A stretch of 64,000 bases of DNA from Lamellibrachia satsuma. Taxonomy: Eukaryota > Annelida > Polychaeta > Sabellida > Siboglinidae. The stretch covers positions 203,617 to 267,616 of the forward strand of contig BSQZ01000070.1 in the NCBI GenBank assembly GCA_033239005.1, in the 5' to 3' direction. Positions 47,795 to 57,900 of the stretch are shown in pieces; the stretch's first letter is position 1, and every line of letters begins with the position of its first letter. Below the pieces are notes generated by a model that had not been told where the DNA came from, made no database searches, and saw only the letters and a program-made list of their open reading frames with translations. Both the position numbers and the translations under genes were made by a program.

Positions 47795-48245
47795 AGAGAC
47801 GTTCCTATTGGTCAATTACTAATTAACATGGGTACTATTGACCAATCAGCGTTAAGAGACGTTCCTAGCTTGATTCCTATTGGTCAATTACTAATTAACA
47901 TGGGTACTATTGACCAATCAGCGTTAAGAGACGTTCCTAGCTTGATTCCTATTGGTCAATTACTAATTAACTATTGACCAATCAGCATTAAGAGACGTTC
48001 CTAGCTTGATTCCTATTGGTCAATTACTAATTAACATGGGTGCTATTGACCAATCACGAATAACCTAACATGAGTACTATGGCCTCTCACTACATCTATA
48101 TAGTAGCTGTGAGGTGGATAAGATGTCAATCATTAATAAGAGACGTTCCTATTGGTCAATTACTAATTAACATGGCTACTATTGTCCAATCACAAATGAG
48201 AGACGTTCCTAGCTTGATTCCTATTGGTCAATTACTAAAAAGGGG
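47795..48245. promoter_or_regulatory. CCAAT-box tandem array upstream of DNA polymerase, copy B
   Basis: About six ~65-70 bp units, each with ATTGGTCAATTACTAATTAA and GACCAATCA, so every unit holds an inverted pair of CCAAT boxes, plus AAGAGACGTTCCTAGC. Positioned directly upstream of the polymerase TATA box, it looks like an amplified NF-Y-type upstream promoter. Copy A has a different array at the same place. Confidence 0.75.
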
Positions 48246-48362
48246 CGTTCCTAACTTGGACACTATGTCCATCATAATCGACTACGGGTTTCCCTTTCGT
48301 GAAGAGGGGTGTCAGTCGTGCGAATAATGAAGGTACAACACGTTCCATTCCATTTTGACTAT

Positions 48363-48368
48363 TTTATT
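48363..48368 (-). terminator. Poly(A) signal AATAAA for the accessory block
   Basis: AATAAA on the minus strand, downstream of ORF3 in the sense of transcription and upstream of the polymerase promoter. It is a natural end for the SSB/ORF2/ORF3 transcripts. Confidence 0.55.
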
Positions 48369-48434
48369 CAATAGAATACATTGTCTATGAAATATATATA
48401 CTGATATGAAAAGATAGGCTTCTCTATATATAAG

Positions 48435-48645
48435 TTGATGATGATTGACTTGTGGGCTTTTACACCACGACAGAGGTCACGTGTGTGAATAATGGCTGAC
48501 TTGTGGGCTTTTACACCACGACAGAGGTCACGTGTGAATAATGGCGGACTTGTGGGCTTTTACACCACGACAGAGGTCACGTGTGTGAATAATGGCGGAC
48601 TTGTGGGTTTTTACACCACGACAGAGGTCACGTGTGTGAATAATT
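48435..48645. repeat. Four ~52-bp tandem units with CACGTG
   Basis: Units of GGACTTGTGGGCTTTTACAC, CACGACAGAGGTCACGTG, TGTGAATAATGGC. The core CACGACAGAGG is also found once in copy A (about 14,055, other orientation). It lies in the 3' flank of the accessory transcripts. Confidence 0.9.
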
Positions 48646-48689
48646 GTATATAGAGAAGTCGATCTCTTCATGCATAAAGATTACTATAT

Positions 48690-49247
<558 letters not shown>

Positions 49248-49277
<30 letters not shown>

Positions 49278-49913
49278 TTCTTGTATTAAGTATGCTTGCA
49301 TCTCCTCTGACAGTAGCCGAGTGCATCCTTCTGCACATACGTTGACAGTAGCTTCGGCTACTGTCAGAGGTGTGTTGTGTGCTTTATGCATGATGAGATG
49401 CGTGATTGCTTCTGTGATCATGGTATTTGCTATTTCTGGGTTTAAAATGTTCGGTTTCGTTGGTGATGATGCTAAAATAATGTTTTCTTCGCAGCAGCGG
49501 TCGCAGGTGCAGGGTAATGTTGACGATGTTGATGGCTGCTGTGTGTCGGAGGATGGCGGTGTTAACAATGTCTTGTTCATTGTTTCGAACGACGGTGACG
49601 ATGGCGGCGACGGTGACGATGGTGGCGATGCTGGTGTGAATTCGAATGTTTGTAGACAAGACGGCGGTGGGGGTGGCGGTGTCATTGATGCTGCTGCTGC
49701 TGTCACCGTCGTAGCTGCTGCTGGGGTTGCTGCTGGGGTTGCTGCTGCTGCTGCGGTTGGTGCTGTAAACCGACGTTTTCTGTTGAGCACCAACCGCAGA
49801 TCGTTTGCAGGCAATTTTCGTTTGCGCTGCTGTTGTGGTGGTAGTATCTTGTCATCGTCGACGTCATCGGCTTTTTCGTACGCCTCGCGTAACTGACGCA
49901 GGCCGTTATGGAT
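49248..49913 (-). CDS. ORF3 accessory protein exon, copy B
   Basis: Open for 221 codons from an acceptor-like site (TTGTTGTCCCGTCTATAG ending at 49,914) to the stop at 49,248, with no early ATG. It begins I-H-N-G and includes LREAYEKADDVDDD, a basic QQQRKRKLPAND (possible nuclear signal), Ala/Thr and Pro runs (SMTPPPPPPS, SPPSSPSPPSSPS), a Cys cluster (CTCDRCCEE) and a helical end. The frame is phase 0 with the GTAAGC donor in the SSB gene. Similar to copy A ORF3 at its start and in layout. Function unknown. Confidence 0.65.
49307..49369. repeat. Inverted repeat inside ORF3 (CTCTGACAGTAGCCGA)
   Basis: CTCTGACAGTAGCCGA at about 49,307 and its exact complement at about 49,354. The right side alone also folds as TGACAGTAGC, TTCG loop, GCTACTGTCA. 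Lies within coding sequence. Confidence 0.85.
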
Positions 49914-49944
49914 CTATAGACGGGACAACAAAAGACACACCTGT

Positions 49945-50565
49945 TTAATCAATGTCAGGAACTTCATTGTTACCCGCATATAGACTGGCTATGGTCGCTC
50001 TGATCGTGTCTGCCATATCGTCATGCCATTGCCTTTTACCAACCCTCTCCTCTATCGCTATGACAACCCAGCGCAAGATGTGATTGATCAGACCGGAAGA
50101 CGGTACGTAATATTCACCTTCCGATAAATCTAATATACGCTCAACTTCATTACATGCATAACGAACACAAGCTGCGTCTATCAATGTGTTGAAGGTGTTC
50201 TGGTTCATCATGGCTTCTGTACGATTTCGTATTCTGTCTATGTTCATTGCTGTCGCCTGCATATCGTTGCCACCACTGCTGCTACCGCTGCTGCCGCTGC
50301 TGCTGCTTATGGTCATAGCTGTTTCGCTGCTTACGCTAATAACCGCATCTTTATTTTCCTCGTCTGTTATACACAGAGTCGGTTCGGTAGAGGAAGTGAT
50401 GGATGGTGTGGATGGTAACAGATTACGTTGTTCATACGAGTCTAACCACTGCTGTACCTTTTTATTCATGGTATTTTCCCAGTCCCGTATCTTTTCGTAC
50501 GCGCTTTCTGTACTTTCATTGCTGTTGTCAGAGCTGGTGGCGATGGCATTCTCTTTGTCTTCCTC
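49945..50565 (-). CDS. ORF2 accessory protein exon, copy B
   Basis: Open for 206 codons from directly after TTCTCTTTGTAG (acceptor-like, ending at 50,566) to the stop at 49,945. The first ATG is only at 50,469. It begins with an acidic, Ser-rich stretch (EEDKENAIATSSDNSNES), then AYEKIRDWENTMNKKVQQWL, a second Ser-rich part and a helical C-terminus (ACVRYACNEVERILDL, LINHILRWVVIAIEE). The C-terminus matches copy A ORF2. It is in phase 0 with the SSB-gene donor at 50,996. Function unknown; the acidic/Ser-rich plus helical layout would suit a nuclear regulator. Confidence 0.68.
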   Translation of the reverse strand, partial: EEDKENAIATSSDNSNESTESAYEKIRDWENTMNKKVQQWLDSYEQRNLLPSTPSITSSTEPTLCITDEENKDAVISVSSETAMTISSSSGSSGSSSGGNDMQATAMNIDRIRNRTEAMMNQNTFNTLIDAACVRYACNEVERILDLSEGEYYVPSSGLINHILRWVVIAIEERVGKRQWHDDMADTIRATIASLYAGNNEVPDID

Positions 50566-51068
50566 CTACAAAGAGAATGCCTCGTCAAGAATTTCCAACT
50601 CTGATGCAATGTAGTTTACGTACTCCTTGTTGACACGCTTTTTAATGGTCGCTCTGACACGGACCCCCTCAACACAGACAGGGCTGCCACCCGTTCGTCT
50701 TCTGACTTCATTGCAACGTACTCGTTCGCGGTGAAGCCAAGGATTTTAACTGCCAGCGTATCAAATACGCTAATCCAACATTCACTGCCTATGCTGTCCT
50801 GCAGGAGAACACGGAGGTTGAATCTATACGCTGGAGACCGCTGCCATTTGTGCGTCGAACAGTAGAAGCCCTTACTGGTACTACGCTGGACTCCTACGGG
50901 GCACTGCGAGCATGCCAGATATACTACATATCTCTCCTGCCGTGCGGTAGACACTATGGTTAACGGTGTTGGAAACTTGTATGTTCCAGCGCTTACCTCC
51001 GATTGCAAACGCGTCAGGGTCATCATATGTTCGTCGTCGAAGAGCTGCTGTTGTGCGGCGGCGGCCAT
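50566..51068 (-). CDS. RPA-like single-stranded DNA-binding protein, copy B (one frameshift)
   Basis: Starts MAAAAQQQLFDDEH. Zinc-ribbon OB domain: C-x2-C in ACSQCPVG, then C-x-x-H in YCSTHKW, then the OB strand set (SECWISVFDTLAVKILGFTANEY), as in the RPA70 C-terminal DNA-binding domain. A one-base discrepancy in the C5 run at 50,664-50,668 shifts the last ~32 codons; the other frame continues in homology to copy A and ends at 50,566-50,568. Homopolymer error is a plausible alternative to a true mutation. The stop TAG doubles as the end of the ORF2 acceptor. The likely role is coating single-stranded DNA during strand-displacement replication. Confidence 0.8.
50995..50996 (-). promoter_or_regulatory. 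Predicted splice donor in the SSB gene (leader exon end), copy B
   Basis: GAG followed by GTAAGC after codon 24 of the SSB gene, close to the animal donor consensus and in phase 0. Acceptors ending at 50,566 and 49,914 are both phase 0. Confidence 0.6.
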
Positions 51069-51150
51069 CTTGCTTCGGTAGATCGAGAGAGACTTTCGAG
51101 TGAACGAATCGCTGCGAGAATCGTGTTATGACAGTTGCAGCTGCGGGTCC

Positions 51151-51158
51151 CTTATATA
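51151..51158 (-). promoter_or_regulatory. TATA box of the SSB/leader transcript, copy B
   Basis: TATATAAG 83 bp before the SSB ATG at 51,068, in the gap after the NADAR stop. Confidence 0.7.
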
Positions 51159-51259
51159 GCGAGCCGGTAGCATGGCGCGTCTGTGTTATATTTACCAGCT
51201 GGCCCTCTGGTATGTATTGCGCAATCACCGCGCATTCCTATCGCTATGCGCGCCAGACT

Positions 51260-51727
51260 TTATGGCGCCTGTTTTTTTCGAATGAACTCGCGGCAATTCA
51301 CGAATATCTGGCCCAACACGTTCTGTCCACGCTGTCCAGTGTAAGTGGACATGCTCCAGTATCCCTCCCTACTTCTCACATTTTCCATTAACGACGCTGG
51401 ATATGTTTCTAATAATAGTTTGCGTAATGTCGTGTCGCGAAATTTAATAGCAACTAACGCTCTCATTACATATCGTCTCTGTTTGTTCCACTGCGCGCGT
51501 AACTCCTGTTTCTCTCGGATGGTCTTGCTTAGATATTTCGCCTGTAGTCCGGTTCTTGTGGCAAGCATTTTCTGTGCCGTGTCGACATCTCCATAAAAGA
51601 TGCATTTCCTGTACTGGTATGCAGCTTCAACTGTGCTAAAAACATGACCCCATGCATGTATCCTACATGCGTAGAAATTGGATAGAAACGAGGTTTCTCC
51701 ACGGAAGTATATAGCAGGAGGAGTCAT
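51260..51727 (-). CDS. NADAR (YbiA/DUF1768) family protein, copy B
   Basis: 155 aa, intact. Motifs of the family: FRGETSFLSNFYACR, then TVEAAYQYRKCIF (the conserved E-x-A-Y-Q-x-x-K), ATRTGLQAKYLSKTIR, YVMRALVAIKFRD and, at the end, GYWSMSTYTGQRGQNVLGQI. NADAR enzymes cleave N-glycosidic bonds of ADP-ribose-type substrates. Bacterial DarG-type members reverse guanine ADP-ribosylation of DNA, and YbiA acts on riboflavin intermediates. The domain fills the whole protein. It has its own TATA box (51,760) and diverges from the membrane repeat gene. A possible role is removing host ADP-ribose marks from element DNA or nucleotides; this is inference. Confidence 0.88.
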   Translation of the reverse strand: MTPPAIYFRGETSFLSNFYACRIHAWGHVFSTVEAAYQYRKCIFYGDVDTAQKMLATRTGLQAKYLSKTIREKQELRAQWNKQRRYVMRALVAIKFRDTTLRKLLLETYPASLMENVRSREGYWSMSTYTGQRGQNVLGQIFVNCREFIRKKQAP

Positions 51728-51759
51728 TCATTTATGCTGTTTAATGTTACATGCACTGT

Positions 51760-51768
51760 ATTTATATA
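51760..51768 (-). promoter_or_regulatory. TATA box of NADAR, copy B
   Basis: TATATAAAT 33 bp before the ATG at 51,727. Confidence 0.68.
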
Positions 51769-51770
51769 CA

Positions 51771-51862
51771 TAAAATGCATGCATATATTAATGCATGCAT
51801 AAATTAATGCATGCATAAATTAATGCATGCATATATAACTTAATGCATATGCATTAATGTCC
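51771..51862. promoter_or_regulatory. Palindromic ATGCATGCAT array in the divergent promoter, copy B
   Basis: Four ATGCATGCAT palindromes spaced by AAATTA/ATATTA, about 16-17 bp apart, then TTAATGCATATGCATTAA. It lies between the NADAR TATA box and the promoter of the membrane gene. It could be a shared regulator site or a replication-related palindrome. Confidence 0.7.
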
Positions 51863-52289
51863 ACCAGTTTCCATGCAGCAATAACTTCCATAAGTACACG
51901 GTGTTTTTATGCGTGATAAATGAGTTTTCGGATTCAGCGTTAGTTAGTTGACAAGCTTATCGAGGGAGGAGTTGTTTACTGTTTCGTGCAGAATGTCTGG
52001 AATCGATACAACGTTGGTTGAGAACTGGTTGACTTTGTTTTTTACACGTGATAAATGAGATTTTGCTTTCAGCATCGATTCTCTGACACTTCTGTGACAG
52101 ACTTATCGAACATGTTTTTCGTTGTGAAGGATGACTTATTGTTCTAGCGGATTTGGGAGTTGATTGTTAGCATTCCAGTTTAATAATAATTTTATTATGG
52201 GTGTTTTCTAACATAACTTTCTGACTTTGATGGATTTGTTATTGTGTTATAGCAGCTTATGTCAGCTGTCTGCATTGTTTAGCGTTTCC
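51863..52289. other. Divergent intergenic region, copy B
   Basis: Contains two diverged copies of a block with GTGATAAATGAG(A/T)TTT, CAGCGTTAG/CAGCATCGA and GACAAGCTTATCGA/GACAGACTTATCGA (about 51,913 and 52,047). No gene is seen. Confidence 0.5.
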
Positions 52290-52298
52290 TATATAAAG
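52290..52298 (+). promoter_or_regulatory. TATA box of the membrane repeat gene, copy B
   Basis: TATATAAAG 86 bp upstream of the predicted ATG at 52,384. Copy A has TATATAAAG at the matching place. Confidence 0.68.
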
Positions 52299-52383
52299 CC
52301 GTCCTCAGACAAGGTATTTCTTTATACACTTACCGCCATTCTGCAACCGTCGTTCTGCTGCTGCTGCCTCTGACGTCATCACG

Positions 52384-53423
52384 ATGCTGTCTAGTGTCGC
52401 TTTGTTTTCCGACTTGATGCAAGCCTATATCGAGATTGGCGTTGCGTTGAGCCTGATACTGTATCGATCGTAAGTACATATTGTCCGTGGCTGTTTGGTG
52501 ATACGTACTCCTGTGTTTTTAAAAGGTTTTAAAAGCGTCTACATAACACACACAGTTTAACTTTAAGAGACATCTTTTATGCGTCTGTGACCTAGTTACA
52601 ATGCCTCTTGCTAAGCGGCTGGTAGTCTGATTATAAATAGCACGCGCGCCGCGTCGGCCGAGCGAGGTCGCCGTGTCAGTCTTATCAGTTTTTCGACGAC
52701 CTAGTTTCTACGCGCTTCTACGGCTGTCGGTGTAGCATTACATACGCCGTGGTGGATCCAAAGTACACCGCTCACAGCAGGTCTACTCATAGTTTATTAT
52801 TAACAGATGTGCATGTGCTATTTAATGTATATACGATGCTTTTAACACAGTCCTTTACCAATGGCTCAATGTGTCTTTCACTCTGATTTTTCAGCTTCCA
52901 TAGAATCCACTGGGCGTTCGTGATGAAACAGTTACGTGATCGTACGCCGCTCGTGGTCAACGACGACATCGTCGACGATGGTTATCAGTCCGAGAGTTGG
53001 GACAACGAGTGCGATGACTACGCTGCATTTATAGACCACAGAAAATTATGGGCTGGCGTTATGACGGAGCTAGGAATGGTGCGGCCAATAGAGAGGGTTA
53101 CCATGGAAATTGCCATGGGCTGCAATGCTATGGGTCAAGCGAGACAGCAACCTGCTAACGTTTACGCCGCATTGGTAAAACACAGAGCCCTGTGGCCGGC
53201 TGTCATGCAAGAAATGAAACTATTTAAATCACGTTCTCAGATAGAAATGGAAATGCTGTGGGGGTTTAACGATAAAGGGGAAATAGCAATACCACGTTCC
53301 GTCATAGAAATGGAAAAGGCCTGTAGGGAGTGCAGCAATGTAGTAAAACACCCACCAGTACAACGACCTACAAAACTTATTGACAGAAGAGAAAAATCAC
53401 TGCCACCACTGAACTTGTGTTGA
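52384..53423 (+). CDS. Spliced membrane protein with W-x-x-V-M-x-E-L repeats, copy B
   Basis: Predicted exons 52,384-52,469 and 52,895-53,423 (204 aa), intron 425 bp, donor GTAAGT, acceptor CTCTGATTTTTCAG, phase 2. Exon 1 supplies a membrane segment (AYIEIGVALSLILY). Exon 2 holds three related units: IHWAFVMKQL, KLWAGVMTELGMV and ALWPAVMQEMKLF, the last two within ~54-residue tandem repeats (DYAAFIDHRKLW..., VYAALVKHRALW...). The homologue in copy A keeps the same intron phase and the repeats but little else, so these are the constrained features. It is the only plus-strand gene of copy B and points to the element end. Function unknown; membrane-bound with repeats probably in the cytosol is inference. 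Confidence 0.75.
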
Positions 53424-53429
53424 AATGGA

Positions 53430-53870
53430 AAACAAGATGAACACTTTGTTTCAATATATGACTTTATATGCTTTAACATGACTATTTTTAAATGAACTAA
53501 TGAAAGATATTTATATGACTTTATATGCTTTATATATGGCTATTTTTAAATGAAATAACGAACGATATTTATATGCTTTAATATGATTAAATATATGGCT
53601 ATTTTTCTAAATAATTAATATGATTTTATGTGTTTTAATATGATATATATGGTTATTTTTTAAATAATGATATTACTATATTTATATGATTTTATGTGCT
53701 TTAATTTGATATATATGATTTGATATATATGGCTATTTTTTAAATATTACTATATTTATATGATTTGATATATAACTATTTTTAAATAATTATATTACTA
53801 TATTTTATGTGCTTTAATATGATGTATCGTTATTAAATATTAAAGTTTCTTGATGATTTCATTCAATGAG
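53430..53870. repeat. AT-rich tandem repeats, TATATGGCTATTTTTAAAT type
   Basis: Units such as GATTTTATGTGCTTTAATAT and ATATATGGCTATTTTTAAAT recur through the 3' flank of the membrane gene. Confidence 0.85.
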
Positions 53871-54099
53871 GTGTTGTGTCTGTTAGCAACAGGGTAACGC
53901 GGGGCACAACGAACCAACGGTTAGGGTATCGCGGACTACATCGAACCACGGATTATATGTCTTGGAATAAAATTACTCCTCAAGGATTGGGGTAGCGCTC
54001 ACATAGGGTAGCGGTCACTACGTTAGGGTAGCGGTCACTACTGAGGTCAAGGGTCGTCACACATGAGATCAACAGGTCGGAATCATGTCAACATGTTGG
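53871..54099. repeat. Right subterminal region of Polinton B
   Basis: Short direct repeats: GGTTAGGGTATCGCGGACTA-like and two exact GTTAGGGTAGCGGTCACTAC/GGGTAGCGGTCACTAC units. No gene. The mirrored left side shares only short words (GTAGTGACCG). Confidence 0.7.
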
Positions 54100-54266
54100 G
54101 GTTATGACCGTTAGGGTTATCTCCAGTCGCTAGGGGGCGCTCGTGGTGGATGTAGGTCGCCGCTAGGGGGCGCTGGGGGCTACCCAGAAGCCTCTATACC
54201 GGAAGTTACTGGGTTGCTCTTTACTGGGCTGCTCTTTTGATCCCTCAAAAGCACACTATAACTACT
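54100..54266 (-). repeat. Right terminal inverted repeat of Polinton B (167 bp)
   Basis: Reverse complement of 35,801-35,967 with one mismatch; ends ...GCACACTATAACTACT. Confidence 0.97.
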
Positions 54267-54272
54267 TGCATC
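54267..54272. repeat. 6-bp target-site duplication (right), TGCATC
   Basis: Exact copy of 35,795-35,800. Confidence 0.95.
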
Positions 54273-54975
54273 ATTCATCATCTACCATTTCTGATATTTC
54301 TCACACCATTTCACTATTCTGTCTAGATCGTTTTGTAATTTTTTTTATCACCATAATTGTTTACCTTTCTAAAAACTTTTTTGTTATCAGCAAATTCCAG
54401 TACGTTGCTTGTTATGTTTGAAACCTCCCTATCTACCACAACACGCTGTTATCTGTCAGTCAGCCATTGCTCTATCCATTCGATTGTGCCACCCCCGATA
54501 CCATGGGTTTTTAATTTAAGTAATAATCTTTGGTGTGACACTTTGTCAAAATCGTTATGAAAATCTAAGTATATGACATCTTCTGGTGATCCCTCGTCTA
54601 GCCATTTAGTTATTTCTTCCAAAAACATAACATATTTGTCAAGCATGACTTCGCTTTTAGGAATCCACTTTGAGGTGTATTTAATCATTTATGCCTAACA
54701 AGGAAGTCCACCTTTCTAATAATTTACAAATCGCTTATGTTAAACTCACTGGTCTGTAATTATCTTATTTCTCGAACCATTTTAAAATAATGGCATGATG
54801 TTTGCTTCTTTCCATACAACAGGAACCACTCCCTCTTTAATGACAAGTTTAACACTCTGGCCAGCGGTATATTAATGTGTTCTACTATTTCCATTAGTAG
54901 TGTTGGAGGAATTGCATCGACTGCAGGTGATTTATCGTCCTTCGTTGCTTTTATTTTCTTAGGTAGCATTTCTGG
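54267..54975 (-). mobile_element. CR1-like retrotransposon, 5' half, right of Polinton B
   Basis: Minus-strand frames encode RT: a thumb-proximal start (KKIKATKDDKSPAVDAIPPT), the catalytic palm (DVIYLDFHNDFDKVSHQRLL, GIGGGTIEWIEQWLTDR) and a FAD-type stretch (NVLEFADNKKVF, with the catalytic Asp pair altered) just before the Polinton. The reading continues at 35,800. A deletion separates the palm from the FAD region. Confidence 0.85.
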
Positions 54976-55029
54976 AGTTGCACTTCATCATCATCATCAT
55001 CATCATCATAAGCATCATCATCATCAATC

Positions 55030-55195
55030 CCGTAACCTGTAGTGTCGTTGGGGGCAACACCGATGACCCTGAAACCAGCTGTATCCACTTCTTCTTGTCG
55101 TCTGCCGGCATTTGTGTCTGAGAAGTCCAGGCCTGTCCACTCTTTGATGTTGTCCTCCCACCTCTTCCTCTGTCTTCCTCGTCTTCTTGCTCCCC
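55030..55195 (-). mobile_element. Non-LTR retrotransposon C-terminal tail fragment
   Basis: Minus-strand reading KRWEDNIKEWTGLDFSDTNA, then RVIGVAPNDTTGYGIDDDD, resembles the tail after the RT domain of RTE-like elements. It runs into CAT repeats. Confidence 0.5.
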
Positions 55196-57540
55196 TAACG
55201 ATGATAATGATGATGATGATAACGATGGTGATGATGAGGTTGATAAATTGTTATGATGATGAGGAGGAAGAAGATGAAGACAGTTAAGCGGTCTTAGTGA
55301 TGATGATGACGATGATGATGATTATGATGATGATGATACAGATTATGATGATGATACAGATTATGATGATGATTATAATGATGACGATGATAATGATGAT
55401 GATGATAACGATGGTGATGATAAGGTTGATAAATGGTTATGATGATGATGAGGAAGAAGATGAAGACAATAAGGGTGATCATTATTACGATTATGAGGAC
55501 GAAGACAATGCCACATTCAGCCTCATCATCCTGCTCCTCCTCCCCATTGTCATTATCATCCTCATGGTCATCCTTATAATGGCTAGCCATGCTGACACCC
55601 ACTCGACGCTCACAAACGTATGACTAACATAGGAATCTCAGAACAAGTGAGCCACATGTTTTCTGGGAGGACATATGGAATGCCGTTTATATAAGTTAGC
55701 GCTAATCGTTTTTATTACATTACCGGTCGATTATTAAATTACAGGTGGATTTATTACATTACCGGTCGATTGGTACAACCAGTAATGTAATAATCGACCG
55801 GTAATGTAATAACAATGATGATGATAAGCATTATGATGGTGATGTTGATCATGTTAATGATGATGATGTAGAAGGTGGTGATGAGGGTGATAAACGATTA
55901 TGATGATGATGACAATTAAGGGGTCATCTTAGTGACGATGATAATGATGATGATGATTGTGACGATGATGATGATGATAAAGATTATGATGATGATGATA
56001 ATGATGATTATGATAACGATGGTGATGATGAGGGTAATAAATGGTTAGGATGATGAGGAGGAAGAAGATTAAGGCAATTAAGCGGTCTTAGTGTTGATGA
56101 TGATGATTATGACGATGATGATGATGATAAAGATTATGATGATGATGATAATGATGATGATGATAATGATGGTGATGATGAGGGTGATAAATGGTTATGA
56201 AGATGATGAGGAAGAAGATGAAGACAATTAAACGGTTTTAGTGATGATGATGATGACGAAGAAGATGACAATGAGGGTGATCATTATTAGGATTATGAAG
56301 ACGCAGCCCAATGACACCTTCAGCTTCATCATCCTACTCCTCCTCCTCATCGTCATCCTCGTCCTCGTGTTCACCCTTATAACGGCTCGCCATTCTGACA
56401 CCCACTCGACGTTCACAAACGTCTGATTAACATAGGAATCTCAGAACGAGTGAGCCGCATGTTTTCTGGGAGGACATATATGGAATGCCGCTCATATAAC
56501 CTCCTATGTAACGCACGGCAGTAACTACATGTTGGCAAACAATCGGACCGAGTCAGACAGAGTGGTAAAGAAGGGGGGCATTAAAAAGGGTCACCTCAAC
56601 ACATGAAAGAGGTAATCTACACTCAATTAAGGGAACATCTCAAACAATTATTTAAGGGATCATTAACAATGCTTAATAACTGATCATCATTTGATCAAAT
56701 TAATGGTTCATATTAAACAAGGGAAATCTTAAAATGCAATGTGATATTATATTACAAACTTAAGTTTAACCGCAAAAATAATTAAATAAGGGACCAGCTG
56801 AAACAATTAAGGGATTATCTCAAAAATTAAAGTTAAGGGTAATTTCAGTTAACTAAAATGTCCATCCAAACGACTAAAAGGCACCCAGAGTATTTTAAAA
56901 TATGACTAAAATGAAGGGATTTTATAAAAAAAACAAGTTAAAGGATAATTTAAAGAGGTCTCATTAAGGGTCATTTAATAATAAACTAGCTGATCATCTC
57001 AAAGCATTATGGGATCATCTCATCAAGTCAAGTGTTCGTCTCGAAAAAAGTTAAATAAATTAAGGGGTCATCTCATAAAATAAATGGGTCTTCTCAAAAA
57101 AAGTTAAAGGATCGTCAAAAAATATGTAAGAAATAATTAACAAGTTAACTAGCTGATCGTCTCAACAAAGTAAGGGATCATCTCAACAAAGTAAGTGTCT
57201 TCTGAAGAAAGTTCAAGGATCATATTAAAAAGTAGTCAATACAAATGAACCAGCTGATTGTCTCAATAAATTAAGGGATCATTTCATAAAATAAAGGGGT
57301 CTTCCCAAACAAGGTAAATGATCATTCAAAAAAGCAGGGATTATTTAAAAACGTATCTAGCTGATCGTTATGAAATGAAGCAGTCACTTCATATAATTAA
57401 GGGAAATCTTAACATGTAAGGATTCATAGCAAAACACAAACGTAAGGGGTCATCAAGCAAATTATGGGGTCATATCGAAAATGTAAGGGGTTATCTCAAA
57501 TATATTAAAAGGATTTTAAATTAAGGAATCATTTAAAAAA

Positions 57541-57900
57541 AACGGCAACAAGCGCGGACGTCTTACAAGAACATAACCGCAAAATGGCGTGGAGATTTTT
57601 CTCTTCTCCACCTGCACGCTGCCAGTGTTTGGTTGCATAACTCCGCAACATATACATATCATAATTATATTTTATTATCATGTAATCAAAGAACACAAAT
57701 ATAAGAAGGCCGTCTCATGTGTTTGCCTACGGATTATGGAAGAAACATATTTAAGACATTTAGTCTGAATCAACAACCCACACACGTAGTGATTATATGT
57801 AGTAAATATTTAGTTTAGTTGGTGTTATAGAGGGTTGTCTAAACAATTAAGCGAGCAACTCAACATTTAAAATTTACGACATTAAGAGGTAAAAAGCTAA
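57541..57900. other. Central spacer of the foldback element
   Basis: Unique-looking sequence between the two arms (GGCAACAAGCGCGGACGTCT onward). No gene. Confidence 0.6.

Noticed and set aside
47795..48645. CRISPR-like array
   Set aside because: Repeats are contiguous with no unique spacers, the context is a eukaryotic element, and units contain promoter-type words.
49945..50565. LXCXE retinoblastoma-binding motif in the accessory ORFs, by analogy with adintovirus oncogene-like genes
   Set aside because: ORF2 and ORF3 of both copies were scanned and no L-x-C-x-E was found; nearby cysteine motifs do not fit.
55297..55623. Met/Ile-Met-rich and Asp/His-rich open frames around 55-60 kb
   Set aside because: They are translations of ATG/GAT/CAT triplet tracts in the foldback arms.
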